The notes under the pieces: generated by a model
Database searches by the model: none
Seen by the model: the letters and a program-made list of their open reading frames with translations, nothing else
Told to the model about the DNA's origin: nothing
Origin: Rhynchospora pubera
Lineage: Eukaryota > Streptophyta > Magnoliopsida > Poales > Cyperaceae
Direction of reading: 5' to 3'
Assembly (NCBI GenBank): GCA_028095005.1
Contig: CM051460.1
Span: 190,643,742-190,707,741 of the forward strand
Length of the DNA stretch: 64,000 bases
Translations under genes and position numbers: made by a program
Part shown: positions 1 through 12,700 of the stretch, piece by piece
Layout: each line of letters begins with the position of its first letter
Position numbering within the stretch: the first letter of the stretch is position 1

Positions 1-475
1 TGTGTTCTCTCATTGCATATCTCTCACTCATGTGTGCCTACTTCCTGCGCGCTTTGCCTTTCGTAGCCACACCGGATCCAGATCTTCTCTTTCTCCATTC
101 GACCCACGCCTCTGCTGTACTTGCCGGTCATTCGAAGGGGTACGGTCGGTTTGGTGTTTCTTATGGATCCTCCAGAAGCCTCTCGGCACCACTGTTGGTG
201 TGAGAAGCTTCTGGGTTTCTTTCTTTCTCTCTTGCTCCGCTGTTTCTACCTCCGAGGTGTTCTTTTTCTCAGCTTTTTCCCGTCTTCCTTTATTTGTCTT
301 TTGATCTTCCTCTTGCTTGGTACCAGAGGGGTTTTTTCCTTGCTTTTAGGCCGCCATTGTCCTTCTTCTGGACTTAATGTCGGCTTCTTTTCTTCTGCAG
401 GTTTGCTGTGCTTCTTCTGCTGTCTTTGCTTTTGCTTTGCGCGCCTCATCTCTTTGGTTCGAACTACAAGCTCAA

Positions 476-494
476 ATCTCTCTCTCTCTCTCTC
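476..494. repeat. (TC)n microsatellite
   Basis: A run of TC dinucleotides in the pyrimidine-rich left end, directly upstream of a local direct duplication. Confidence 0.8.
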
Positions 495-511
495 GGCAGC
501 TTTGCATTACT

Positions 512-598
512 TCCACCAGTCTCATTTTCAGCAGGTCCGAACTCAGTATTTCCACCAGTCTCAGACTCTCATTTTCAGCAGGTCCGAACTCAGTATTT
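512..598 (+). repeat. Short direct duplication
   Basis: A block of about 39 bases occurs twice in tandem. The 31-base core is at 521-551 and 568-598, and the shared 13-base lead is at 512-524 and 551-563. The second copy has eight extra bases. The near identity suggests a recent slippage or tandem duplication. Confidence 0.8.
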
Positions 599-2713
599 CT
601 ATCGCAAAAATGGCAGTGGCTGCTAATTGAAAGTTTATTGATAGAAACAAGTATGGCATCAAAGTACCCCAAGCACAAAAGACACCATATTAGTAAACAT
701 TTATACTAAACAATATGGAAAATTAGCAAAGAAGTACTATAAACCATCCGTAAAACACCATCCTTGGACCTTAGTTCTGACGCTCACCGTGTATCAGCAG
801 AGTTATATTTTATAACAAATTTAATTTTTGGGAAATCTAAATTTTGAAGTTGTTTAGTTAATCATTGCACATTTGGGGTAAATTTTAGCATAATTGGACT
901 ATAAGATGTGATTGCTTTACAGGATCTAAGTTTTTACAAGGTGGAATTGGCTTACTTATGACTTAGTTGTACAATTGAGATGCTATGTCGGTTTAATTTC
1001 GCACGGTATGATTTATTTTGCTTTCTATTTTGGTTTTCGTTCTTATCACAAAATTCTTACTATGGTTTCTCTTTTCTGCGCAACACTGGGCCTCAGATGT
1101 TGTTTTGGATGAACAAAAAAATTGTGGTGGGTTCTGCTCTTCTATCCAGCATTGGGAGTGGGAGGTTCTTTCAGATCAGCAAAAAAATGATGCTAGATTG
1201 AGGGTCCTTTTTGCTGGGAAATAAATATCGGTATTGTTTTCATTCTTTACGATATGAGCCAACTATGGTCTAAGAGGATACTATTTACCATGAGTCTGTT
1301 GATGACTGTACTAATAATTCCATTAGCTGTAGTTCCAGTATTTATTTTTTGGATCAGGAAATTTAGCTTACAGGCCTTAAATTTAGAGCCTATTTTTTTG
1401 GATCAGGCAATAAGATGACAATAGTGAGTTGTAGAGAGAGGAAGGTGGTCATCACTATTGTTATCTTATTTCCTGATCTAGATTGTGATTGTTATTATTC
1501 TTTTCATTTGAAAGTGCTGAATTTTGTGGGAGAATATATATTCACAAGAAATTTGATTTTGCTGAATTTTCACGTGGCTGGTGAATTTTTAGAAGATATG
1601 GGTTTCAATAAATTAATCTGTAATTTTTGTTTGCCTTTATCTTATGCTCTTTAAGAGTTGAAAACTCTTATTACTCTCTGTTATTATTTATTAGTATTGC
1701 TTCTGCTGATTTTAAGTTTTCTTTTCCTTTGATGGTACAGAAGCTGAATGAAGACACAAGCTGCCAGTGGTGAAGCATAAAGTTTCATGAATTAAATTTC
1801 CATTACTGGCAGGTGACAGCCTCTACAACGCTCGATTTCTTAATTCTTTTTCATGTTAGCTCAATTTTACCTTTTAGATTTTTCGGTTGTAGAATCGGCA
1901 AATGTGGGGACCAAGACGCAAGCTGAACCAAAAGAGTTACAACAAATGTTTCTGAAGGTGGAGATATGTGAGTATTTCTTCCTTCTTTTATATACAAATA
2001 TTTTAAAATTCACACATGCAAGTATTATCTAAAAATTTACGCTCTGATAAGTATTCGGTCGATTTTTTTGTAGGCATAAATCGGAATAGCACCTGCAATA
2101 AAAACTTTTCAATAATTTTGTCGGTACAGTTTTAAATATGGTGCTATGATGCCATACTTTTGGTTCGTATTTTTATAGTACTTTCTTTCTTGGGATTTTG
2201 TCCAGAGAAATGCAAATTACTGGTGCTAATGCTAGGCATAGAATGGTGTGGGTTTGGACACACTATTATTTGGGAATAGATTTCTACAGAAATAAGATAT
2301 ATCAATCACATAGGTGATGGCACAGCAAAGAATGACAATCAACTAGGACACAGCAAGCAATTAATCGAGGAAAGTGTAATCAGTTAGGATGCTATTTTTT
2401 TATGAGGGAATCAATATTTTCTATTTTTTTTTTCTTAATAGGCCTGATTAACTCTTTAGGCTTTGGCAATGTTCAAGGAAAAAATTAAAAATAATACCAT
2501 CATTTTTTAGAATCAACGTGCTTAAATTAGTTAAATAACTTCATTGTTTAAAATTAACAATGTATCTGCTTGGTAAAGTTAATTTCTCATATGGTTGCTC
2601 TTTCCTTTCAGGAAGACAAACGAAGATTTTTGCTTCACTATGTTATGGAGGCTGACTGACTGATTGAAGAAAATCAACAAGATGAACAAAAATAAACTCT
2701 CAACAATGCCTAC

Positions 2714-2857
2714 CTTCTCGATTTCTTCGTTCTTTGTGTTCTCACTTGATCCGTTTTCATTCTCTGATCTCAACAGAACCCTATAGCTTCCATTAGAATT
2801 GTCGCGATTGAACTTCGCATCACCTTGCTTGATTAGTTCAACCACTTCCAGGTTCAT
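2714..2857 (-). pseudogene. Possible exon fragment, unidentified
   Basis: On the minus strand an open frame of about 48 codons begins at an ATG and reads into a good donor (GAGAAG before GTAGGC). The composition, with a mix of charged and polar residues, looks more coding-like than the surroundings. I do not recognise the protein, and no continuing exon was found. It could be a captured gene fragment or chance. Confidence 0.2.
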
Positions 2858-4345
2858 GATCTCCTCAGTTATTGTAATGATGTTGTATCAATTATGACAA
2901 ATGATTTAGATCTTTTGTATTCTAAATTGTGACATGTGATTTATATTTTTTGCCTTTATTTATTTTAATTGGTGATGTTGCATTTGTTGAACTATGCAGG
3001 CCTATTTGTGCCATGGATATATGATTATCCATTGGACATGCACGGTCAATTCAGGTCAGTTCATATACTTTAACTTGAAATTGGTTCATAAGATAACTCA
3101 TTGATATAAATATTCTTGCTCATAGGATATTTTGCTTTCTATAATTTGACAGTCTATACAGAATATATGAAAGGAAGCCCATAGGACATTTTTCTAGGGA
3201 TTTTATGCATTTTTATGATTCGTGGGAAAGTTTTGTATTATTGAAATCCTCACTTTGAGGTAATATCTTCAAATTTACAGTTTATAAAAAATAGAAGGAA
3301 GTCTCTAAGTCATTAATTGTAGATAAAGAGAATAATTTTTTTTGTGTCATGAAATGATCACTGAAATGTGCATTGAATGTTACTTGATAAGTGAAATTTG
3401 TGCAGTATCACATTATCTGATGGGTATTTATAAATCATAAAACAATGCTTTTCTTTGTTGGAATTATGCCAGTTTTGTTTTTACCTCGAGAACTGTTAAC
3501 TACTGCACTTCATTCCAGTTGCCCTTATTATTTAGTAAGTGCAGCTGACTAATTTGACTATCAAAGATCTTGGCTTTCATTTCTATAATATAATCCTTAT
3601 TTAGAGTAGAAAAGCAATGAGAAAATTTCAGCTCTGGAACAAGGTAAAACAAATGTTAACAGTTCATTTCTTTTTCTTTTTCTAGCTGATCTAAGAATCT
3701 GCTGGATAATAAATGACATATATTCATATCTCTGGATATTATCACGATAACTTAAAACATATTCTCTTATATAAAATTATGGTCTTGCTAAATATGTACC
3801 AACAGTTAGCTTTGGGTGATAATAATTTGGGTGCCTGATCATACTATTTGGATTAAATTGAGGAAAGATGTAAAATTTTAATTTCAGGTGATACTAACAT
3901 TAGGCATGGTTGATGGATTCAGCTGCTCAAGTTCTTGATCTTCTCAGATCTCTGTGTCATCTCCACCTATCAAGAGAGGTTTTATTTTTCTTTTAGTTCT
4001 GTGAATTACTGAATTTCAATCATTTCTTTTCGAGTATACTGAAAGGTCATACCTTTTAGTTTGAAAAAAGTCTTATTGACACATTCCCTAAACCAAAAGG
4101 TAAACATACTAGGGGATACCATGAAACCTACTACCTAAACCAGTCCAAAATTCATCTTATAGGCTGTTTATCTCTTGCGTTTAGGGAATAAATTTTGGGT
4201 GACAGGGTAGATTACTTTGTTTATCCATAAGACTAGGATGGTGGGTAAAACAAAGCTTTTAGATATTAGATTGAAAAAAAGGCTTTGATCTAACAAAGAA
4301 TATTGAATTTCTTTGATTTCTCATTTTGACAACAATTTTCACAGG

Positions 4346-4612
4346 TCTCTCTACATTTTTACTATACCAATACTTAGTTTAATGTTAAAATGGCTCAGAT
4401 TAGCCGTGTTATTGTTTGGCTTTGAATTTCAAATTTTTTTCCCTTTCCGTTCTTTGCTATGGCTTACATTGTATTATTTTTCCTTTGGTATGGCGCATTG
4501 TATTATATTTTGTTCTGAAATGTATTTTTTTTCCCAATTTTATCTTGGTGAAGGAGTTTAGATACAAACTAAATTTAAACTTTCATCGCGCGAAGCGCGA
4601 TGCGGTAGCTAG
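4346..4612 (+). mobile_element. Probable small non-autonomous Helitron
   Basis: The 3' end shows the Helitron signature. A perfect 6-bp stem (TCGCGC/GCGCGA) with a GAA loop lies at 4586-4600, followed by eight bases, the terminal CTAG at 4609-4612 and a flanking T. A candidate 5' end TCTCTCTACATTTTTACTAT at 4346 resembles the usual TC-start, TACTAT-rich terminus. The base before it is G rather than the preferred A, so the 5' end is less certain than the 3' end. The element encodes nothing. Confidence 0.5.
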
Positions 4613-6438
4613 TTCATATAATTTGAATGCTGTTTGATATTTATCAAATGTTGTTAAATATAATTATAATAAGTTTTGAAGTTATTAATAAACGGTATGT
4701 CAAATCTGCTACTGTTTCTGTGTTTATAGAAAAATATTTTTTGACAATTGCATCTTAATTTTCTTTCATAGACACATCAAGACTTTCTTGTCGGCCAATG
4801 ACAAATCTTAGAACTTTTTAGCCTTCTTTCCGAAGAGAATCGACGTGTAATGAATGTGACCCCCCAATTAAGCTTAGTGTATGTAGCTTTCTTTCTCTGA
4901 GCCGTGGGCCACGTTGTTGATTGAGCTGTTGCTTTACACAGCCCACTAGCATGGAGCAATCCAGCACAAATAGGACCCATTCGCACTAAATTTGGTTCGT
5001 CGAAATTCATCTGGATATTTTTATTATTTATGTGCACACTTCTATGTTATAAAAAAAAATTCATTTAATATTTCAACGCAGTTTTGTTTGGTTGTGGTAA
5101 TAGAAGCTAAGAGTGATGTGTGCCAAAAGTTGATCTCAGAAAAATATAATGACAAAATTGCAATCTTACTGTGGAAGAAGATATAGACCTGAACTTACTC
5201 CAAGAGATACGAGAAAGGGTGCAAATGAATACTGGTACAACACGCATGCCAGGACAGCAGATCCTTCTGCAAGATGTGCGTGGCTGTTGGATTGCTTAGC
5301 ATAAGTTGGCTGTCTGTTCACTTTAAGTTTAGTTGAAAATTTTTTTTTTTACTTCTGTGTAATAATAAGCGTCAGTTGAGGTTTGAAATATTGTTAATGC
5401 TTCTTGTTAGGGGTGACCAGATAAATTTTGAAATATAGGATACATGCTGGTAAAAGAGTTACAAGTTGGTACTTGGTACCTTATGACTAAGTTTGTTGGA
5501 TACTTTAATGTAAAAACTCCATTTAACGGCCTTTAAAAGCCTTTTTTTTCCAAAAAAAGAAAAAAATCAATTTTACCAGCTAGTGCTAAAGATGACTAAT
5601 AATCCGCATTTTCCAATCGGTCATCATTTTGTAGCGCTTATACTCAAATCAGTACCAGATCTTTGTAATTAGTCATTTTTTTCAAGTTGCGAATTTAACA
5701 ACAAGACTGATTCTCTAGAAACAGAAATTGATGCGACGCAGCAACAGTGGCTTTGTACACAGCAACACGCATATAAGGAAATCAATTTCATTTCATTTTT
5801 TCCATTTCCTCTTATTTGAACAACCTCCTCTATCAAATAATTTACAGAAACAAACACCCGGTAACCAGAAATTACTACCTTCGAGTCTCAGGCCAATCCT
5901 CATGGGCATTATTTGTACGTAAAAATAAACCCATTCCTGTCGTCCTGATGAACCTGCTAAGCCTATCATTTCCAAACAAAAGCACATAAACAGCCAATGA
6001 ACCATTTCTCCATCACAATATCATCTAACGAAAGGAGTCCAGGATGAAAAAATAAACTAACAAAGATCTGCACGAGAATATCGTGTTTTGCGTCTAACCA
6101 TTGAAACTTCTAAGTTCTTAGACAGATCAATGATTAGTATTTTTCCTTTTTTTGTCGGCATGATCAGGTTTTCTTTTCCTTTTCATTTGCAACAAGTTTT
6201 AATTTCCTTCAGCAGAATCAACTATCATATTTATTAAGGTGGTACGGTTTGAAAATTTTAACCTCAAGTTCACACAACAATAAGTGAAAAATTAGTCAGT
6301 TATTTTCATAAGCCAATCAAATTAATGAGGAGAGCACCATGCAAGCCCAACACATCCTATATTACCACCTATTATAACTACAACAAAATGGCATTCAACC
6401 AAAATAAGGGTGACATGAAGCTATAAAATCTATTAATA
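4613..6438. other. Intergenic DNA and 3' flank of the next gene
   Basis: AT-rich sequence without a supported gene. A short open stretch on the plus strand around 5180-5300 (about 39 codons) is of unknown meaning. The right end is downstream of the minus-strand gene that stops at 6439 and should contain its 3' UTR. Confidence 0.4.
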
Positions 6439-8032
6439 TCAAAATAAACTAAACCCCTCTGATTCTTGTGTCTCCTCATCTGGCCTCTCATAATACTGAT
6501 TTTCTTCTTCTCTCTCTTCTCTTCTATACTCATCTTCATAATGGGATTGAGGCTGATAGCTTTCTTCAGGTTGCACAAACTTAACTAAATAATTCAACCC
6601 ATTGACCACATCATATACCATCAGCCCCATCCTTGCCCCAAACCAACTCCCAATATGGCTTCCCATAAGGTACCCCAACTTTCCCCCAATCCTCTGCTCT
6701 CCGTGGTAACCCCCGATATATGTCCCGAAAAGTGTTCCCGCACCTCTCAAGAACCCTTCAGTCATGGTACCCCCAAAGTACATAGCCTCAAAAAAATCCC
6801 AACCTGATGAAACAATTGGGCCCACGATCCGTTTTGCCTGACGGGATGCCAGCTTGGCAGCCTTGGCGCCAATCTTCTGTGCCTGTTTTGCTGCATCAGA
6901 TGGTGCTAGGCCCTCAGAAATAGCTTCAGCTATGGCCTTTTCAATTGCCTGCTGGCGCACTCGTTCTACGTGAGCCGATCGAAGATTGTAAACATAGAGT
7001 TTCACGCCTTCTTTAGCGCCACATGCAAGGGATCCTGAGCCCATGTCAAAACAATTTAAGAAGGTGAATTGGCCACTCTTGGAGGCAGCCTCTTCACCTA
7101 CCATTTCTCTGAACTTCTCAGCTGGAGAAAAAAGAAATAAATATTCTAATTAGATCTGTAATGGACTAACGGCTAACATTATTCTAGTGCCAAATATAGC
7201 AACTCTCTTTTTTTTTGAAAAATAAAAAGGCCAGTGGCCCATTTCTATTTTCAGAAACAAAACAAGTACATCAAATTTCTTGCTTCTAACATTCAAACTC
7301 AATCTTGTAGTCATGTACAGGAACGCAGGACATTCAAAAAGGCACTAGCACAGTCAAAAGGATAAAGTATCTAAACACACATCAACTAAAATATAAACAA
7401 CAAAATATTTTCACCGCTACCAGCAGAACTAGCTGGAGTGTACCAGTAACATGCCCAATCCATACCTTGAGATTCCAGAGTAGAGTTACGAATTTTTTCC
7501 TTAATAGCAATTAAGGTTGTTGCGAAGTCATTCAAATAAGCAGTAATCCAAATAATATTTATTTGATTGAAGGCATGCTATGGATACCCAGGCCGGCATG
7601 CAATTATCTACTAGACTACAACCCATAATTCTCGTCTTCCCAAGCATCGTCAATCGATCCCCAATTCACTCAAGGCATCACTATTTAAATTTGTGATAAT
7701 TGTTCCTCTTAAATAGCAACAAACACCTACCAGGAATCCTAATTTGATCCCCCAAAGAGGCAAACTAAGAAAAAGTCAACTTGAATATGGATTATTGAAT
7801 TATCAATTATCAGAGTTACAAACTTGATTAAGACCATGAATCACTCAACTTGACCAGTAATTTGTAACTTCTATATTTGGAACCACAGTTTAGACAAAAC
7901 CAAACAAAAATCCCTAATTTCAAACCAAAATCACTTCTGAATTCTGAGAGAAAACGCACCTGTCATGCTGAGAGCAATAAGACCAATAATGAACAGCAAG
8001 AGCTGAACACGCCTCTTCTGTAGATCCATCAT
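6439..8032 (-). CDS. Conserved plant membrane-anchored protein, two exons
   Basis: Exon 1 is 7960-8032 and exon 2 is 6439-7121, joined across an 838-base intron with clean GT (ACAG before GTGCGT) and AG (CTCCAG) borders. The join gives 251 residues. The N-terminus has Met-Met-Asp, a basic patch (QKRR) and one hydrophobic segment (about residues 9-24), so it is a signal anchor or uncleaved signal. The middle is Ala/Lys-rich helix (about 75-125). A glycine-rich hydrophobic stretch (about 135-200) with repeated GxxxG spacing follows, then an acidic, Tyr/Glu-rich tail. I recognise the general type as an unnamed protein family of land plants; no biochemical role can be assigned. The second in-frame Met is only one codon later, so the start is not critical. 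Confidence 0.85.
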
Positions 8033-9740
8033 TCTCTTTGAGTTTAAACTTAAACTCGCTGAGAAACCCTAACCCTTGTTAATCTCTAGTTATTAGCAAC
8101 AGGCTTTCCTGTTTTTGCTTCCTAATTTTTGAAGGAATCAGAGACCAAGGATTAGATACACACTGTTAAGAGGAATAAAAAAGGGCGCCGGGTAACGCAC
8201 TCTTTGCGTCGGTCCAAGGTGTGAGATTGCAGAGAAGAATCAGAGAGAATTGCACAAACTACACTGACATGTGGGACCGATTTTTTTTTCTCGACCTGTC
8301 AGTGTCGATGCGGTTTTCTCCGCCATTTAGCAGACTTCCAGCCATCCAGTCTAAAACAACCTTATAAATTCAGCTGCACTTGGCGCACAACATCTTATAT
8401 CGCTGACAATGGACAGAGACTAACAAAGTAAGTTCACGGAAGTTGCAGCTCTTTGGAAGAGGGAAAGAGATCCAGTTTGACGGGTAAGGTATCATCTGCA
8501 ATTTGGAAATTGCATTCTCTAGAAGCAAAGCAAGTGTGGATGGTAAGAGATGCATCCGTATAGGGCGAGTCTCTGAAATTTGTTCAGCGTCTTCCAACGA
8601 CTCGTTACACGATAATGCCATTCTCGTAGCGTAACACGAAACTGCGGCAGCTTCTGAACTCGAGTTTAACGCGCTGGCGTGACCAGAAATTAATTTTCAA
8701 GTTTCTGGAACAACGGTAGCAAACTAATTTGTATGATTATGTTTGTTAGTTCCGATTTCCGAATCCTAATTATAAGTTTTTTTTTCTTTTCTTTTGGTTC
8801 AGCTGAGAATTCTAGAGGTTTTCGGAGCTATACAAAACAAAATAACAGATATATTTATAGTGTTGTTTTTAATAAATTTTATTCGTTCAGTTGTATTTAC
8901 TATTTTAAAATTTTGAAATACTGGAAAACGTTCAACGTCTAATAATTCTCTTACTACATTAGATACACTAGCATCGGAAATTCAAATCTTCTTTTGTTTT
9001 AGTTTCTGAAAATTTACCGTCCTTTTATTATATAATAGGCGTTTGTTTTGGATTAAAAGAAAATTCAAAATTTGCTATAAAAACTATATTCCCTGTTGTA
9101 TAATTTGTATTTGGAGTTTGTTGCTTCACTACAGAAAACTCTAAATTTTGATGATTGTAAAATTAAAAATATGACAAGAACTGAATAAAAACACTAATAA
9201 ATGCATTGTTATTATTTTCTGGTATAATTTTATGAGTATTATAAACATGAATAAGTGATTAAAACGCTGTTATGTGTACGCGGTGTCACCTTTAAATAAA
9301 AAAAAGTTAGAAAATGGAAAATGTATCTTTTGAATAATAATTTTAAAAAAAGAACAGTACATCGTAATCATTCTTCTTTGTCATTCGGCCGAAATATTTT
9401 TATCAATAATAACTGTTTGATCAAATAACTAAATTTTTTTTATAATTATCTTATTACTAAATATTCGCCAAAAAAATAAGTAACAATAAATATTTATATT
9501 ATTTTTTCCCCAAAGTTTAGTGAATATAAATATTAAAATTATAAAATATATAATGGAAAGTGAGTGAAAGATGAACTCAAAAGCCCATCTAAACTGAACG
9601 GGCCAGGAATGTTTTCCATCACTGAGCCCAAAATCCCACTGACACCACCGAATTACCTCCGTCTGATCTCCACTGCATCGCAATCGCAGCGGACCGCGCG
9701 TAGGATAACAGAATAGCGGCAGTGCCTCATACCCCAACCG
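8033..9740. other. Divergent intergenic region
   Basis: Lies between the starts of two divergently transcribed genes and must hold both promoters. The stretch 8650-9560 is AT-rich with no coding signal. A short minus-strand open frame at 8370-8621 is listed separately. Bases 9590-9740 are GC-richer and are probably the 5' UTR of the TenA gene. Confidence 0.5.
8370..8621 (-). other. Small open frame, 83 codons, unidentified
   Basis: An ATG-initiated frame with balanced composition, several Cys near the C-terminus and no long low-complexity run. It sits upstream of the minus-strand gene at 6439-8032. No homologue is recognised, so it may be a small gene, an exon fragment or chance. Confidence 0.2.
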
Positions 9741-12700
9741 ATGGACAACGAGCAGAGCCCGACAGTCACGTGGCAGGCGAAGCACCGTGAGCTGTACGAA
9801 CGAGCCACACGTCACCCCTTCATTCTTTCGATTCGTGATGGGACCGTTGATTTCTCCTCGTTCAAGCGTTGGCTTGTAATCTCTCTCCCCAGAAACAATA
9901 TTTTTCACTCTTTGTTGTAGTTGGATAAGTTGATTTTCAGCTTAGAATTTAGCTTGAATTAGTGCTGTTGTGTATAAAATTGGTTACTGGTCTACTGTAC
10001 GTCTGTACCTGTATATCTACTCTTTAACTGTTGTGTAAAAGTGAGTAGGACCTATAGTTCAGTGTAATACTGTTAAGGGTTTAAGTAAAGTTTAGTATTA
10101 ACCATAGTTACTGTTATGGGTACAATGTTGGGAGCTATGTAATAAGTTGTGCTAATCACTGTTATTAGTATTTAGTCTGAAATGTATTTAGGCTAGATTC
10201 ATTGTATTACTTAGATTAGTTGTATCGGTGGGGTTCTCTGGTACAGTCTATATATATCAGAGTACCTGTCTCATGTAAAACAATTACAATACAATAACAT
10301 TTGATTATCACTCTTCTCTTAATCCTCTCAAGATTCTCTCAAGATTTAGAATTCTATCATGGTATCAGGAGCCACACCTATGGCGAATACCACCGCCAAC
10401 CCTACTCCTCCTCCAATACCCGCCGGCAACCCCACCACCATACCCTCTTCCTCTTCCCCCAATTCTCAATTGTCTGATTCATCTGTGCCAATAAACATCT
10501 CTACCCCAATCAAATTATCCTCTACCAATTTTCTTACCTGGCAAGCCCAGCTCTTACCTCTTCTCAATGCCTATGATCTCTTCAAGTATCTTTCTTCTCC
10601 TCCACCAGCTCCGACTCGTCAGAACTCTGATGGGCTAATTGAATTCAATCAAGATTACCTTTCTTGGAGTCGTCAAGACCAGCTACTTCTTGCGCGGTTA
10701 CGTGCCTCTCTCTCTGAGTCTATCCAAGCACAGGTGGTATCTTGCTCCACCTCCGCCTCTCTCTGGTCCATGCTACAACAACAATTCGCAACCAATTCGC
10801 GTGCCAGACTAATTGATTTGAAGAGGCAACTTCAATCGGCCACCAAAGGGGGCTCTTCCTGTACTGAGTTTCTCCAACAAATTCGGAGTCTTGCTGATGA
10901 ACTAACCTACATTGGCGCACCTCCATCTAACGATGACTTGGTTCTAACCATTCTCAATGGGCTCGGCTCAGAGTTCAACCCATTCGTCGCCGCCGTAACT
11001 GCGACGAATCGAAGTGAAGTCATCACCTTCTCCGACCTTCATGGCATGCTCTTGTCCCACGAAGCGCTGCTCAATAGTCAAATGACAGTATCTTCTTCTA
11101 CTCCTTCTGCATTCTTCACCAACCCTGCTAGCGGATCTGCTTCAAATTACCCGAATCCAAAACACAATGGGTCAGGCAATAGAGGTAGAGGTGGGCCGTT
11201 GGTTTCACAGCCCAACAACTCAACTGGATCTATATGCTTCCCACCTCCTATTCCTTTTTCTGGTACGACCTCATCTTATCAGCATCAAACCCCTCTACCA
11301 AATTCAACTCAGGAAACTTCTTCAACTCAACGCCAATGTCAGATTTGTAAAAAGTATGGACATATAGCCAAACAATGTCGCTGGAGGTACCAACCTGATC
11401 CTAGTTATCAACCGAGAGCACCTAATTCTCAGCCGAGACCACCTCCTCCTCAGCCGAGAGCTCCTTCCTACCAAGCTTATGTTGCACAACCTACCTCAAT
11501 CCCTCATGCTGCTGACTGGGTCTTAGATTTGGGCGCTACGCACCATGTCACCAATGATATCAACAATCTCTCCGCCTTCTATGCATACAATGGCCATGAT
11601 CACCTACAAATTGGAGATGGTTCCGGTCTTCCTATTCAAAATATTGGTACAACATCACTCACTCTCTCCTCTTTTACAATTAGCCTTAAAGACACTCTTT
11701 ATGTTGCTAACTTTTCTCGCAACCTAATTAGTCTATCCAAGTTACTTGTAGATAATCCTTCATTAATTGTGACTTTTTCCAATTCCTTTTGCATTTTCAA
11801 GGACCCCACAACCAAGAGAGAGCTTCTTAAAATACCAAGTTCTAATGGTCTTTTCTACATTCATGCCTCTCCCTCTCATTTGATTCCTCCACAAGCACTC
11901 ATTGGAGTTAAAACTACCGCCAACATTTGGCATGATCGATTTGGACATCCTTCACATGAGGCTACTTTACATCTTCTTAAACATTTTTCCCTTCCTTGTA
12001 CTTCTATGTCCTTGAAAACTTGTCATGATTGTTGTGTAGCAAAGGCACATAAATTGCCATTTTATGATTCTTCTTCCCTTTCTACTTCCCCTCTTCAAAT
12101 CATTCATTCCGATGTATGGGGTCCGTCCCCAACTTTGTCTTTCAATGGATTTCGTTATTATGTTATATTTGTGGATGATTTCTCTAAGTATTCTTGGATT
12201 TACTTTATGGCTAATAAGAGTGATGTTGTTACTATATTTTCGGCCTTTAAATGTCAAGTGGAGAATTTGTTCAATTGTACCATCAAAATTTTGCGTACCG
12301 ATGGTGGTACCGAATTCAAGCCCATTACTACTAAATTCCCTCACATTGTTCATCAAACAACTTGTCCCTATACACCACAACAAAATGGCACATCCGAACG
12401 AAAACATCGACATGTTGTTGAATTATCTATTGCCATAATGACTCATGCTTCCATTCCTACAATCTATTGGGATGAAATTATCTCTAGCACCATTTATCTC
12501 ATCAATAGATTACCCACGCATAACCATACAATACCCTTCACAGCCTTGTTTTCCAAAAATCCAGATTTTAATTTTTTGAAGGTTCTTGGTTGTCTTTGTT
12601 TCCCTTACACCAAACCTTACAACACCCACAAACTTGAACCAAGAGCTCTACCGTGTGTTTTCATTGGTTATGCTAAGAACCAAAAAGGATACCGATGTCT

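Larger units (their letters stand above)
1..4345. other. Gene-poor region, no supported gene
   Basis: No long reading frame with recognisable domains is present. The first 620 bases are pyrimidine-rich on the plus strand and look like leader or intron-type DNA, with a (TC)n tract and a local duplication. Further on, short exon-like segments flanked by AG and GT occur, for example about 1741-1810, but none can be tied to a protein. The region could be a noncoding transcript, a decayed gene or captured fragments. This is inference only. Confidence 0.4.

Noticed and set aside
246..449. Basic, Lys/Arg-rich minus-strand frame
   Set aside because: Its composition follows from the pyrimidine-rich plus strand and does not resemble a real protein.
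9429..9908. 159-codon minus-strand open frame
   Set aside because: It is the antisense of TenA exon 1 and its leader. The plus strand carries the conserved family motifs and splice sites.
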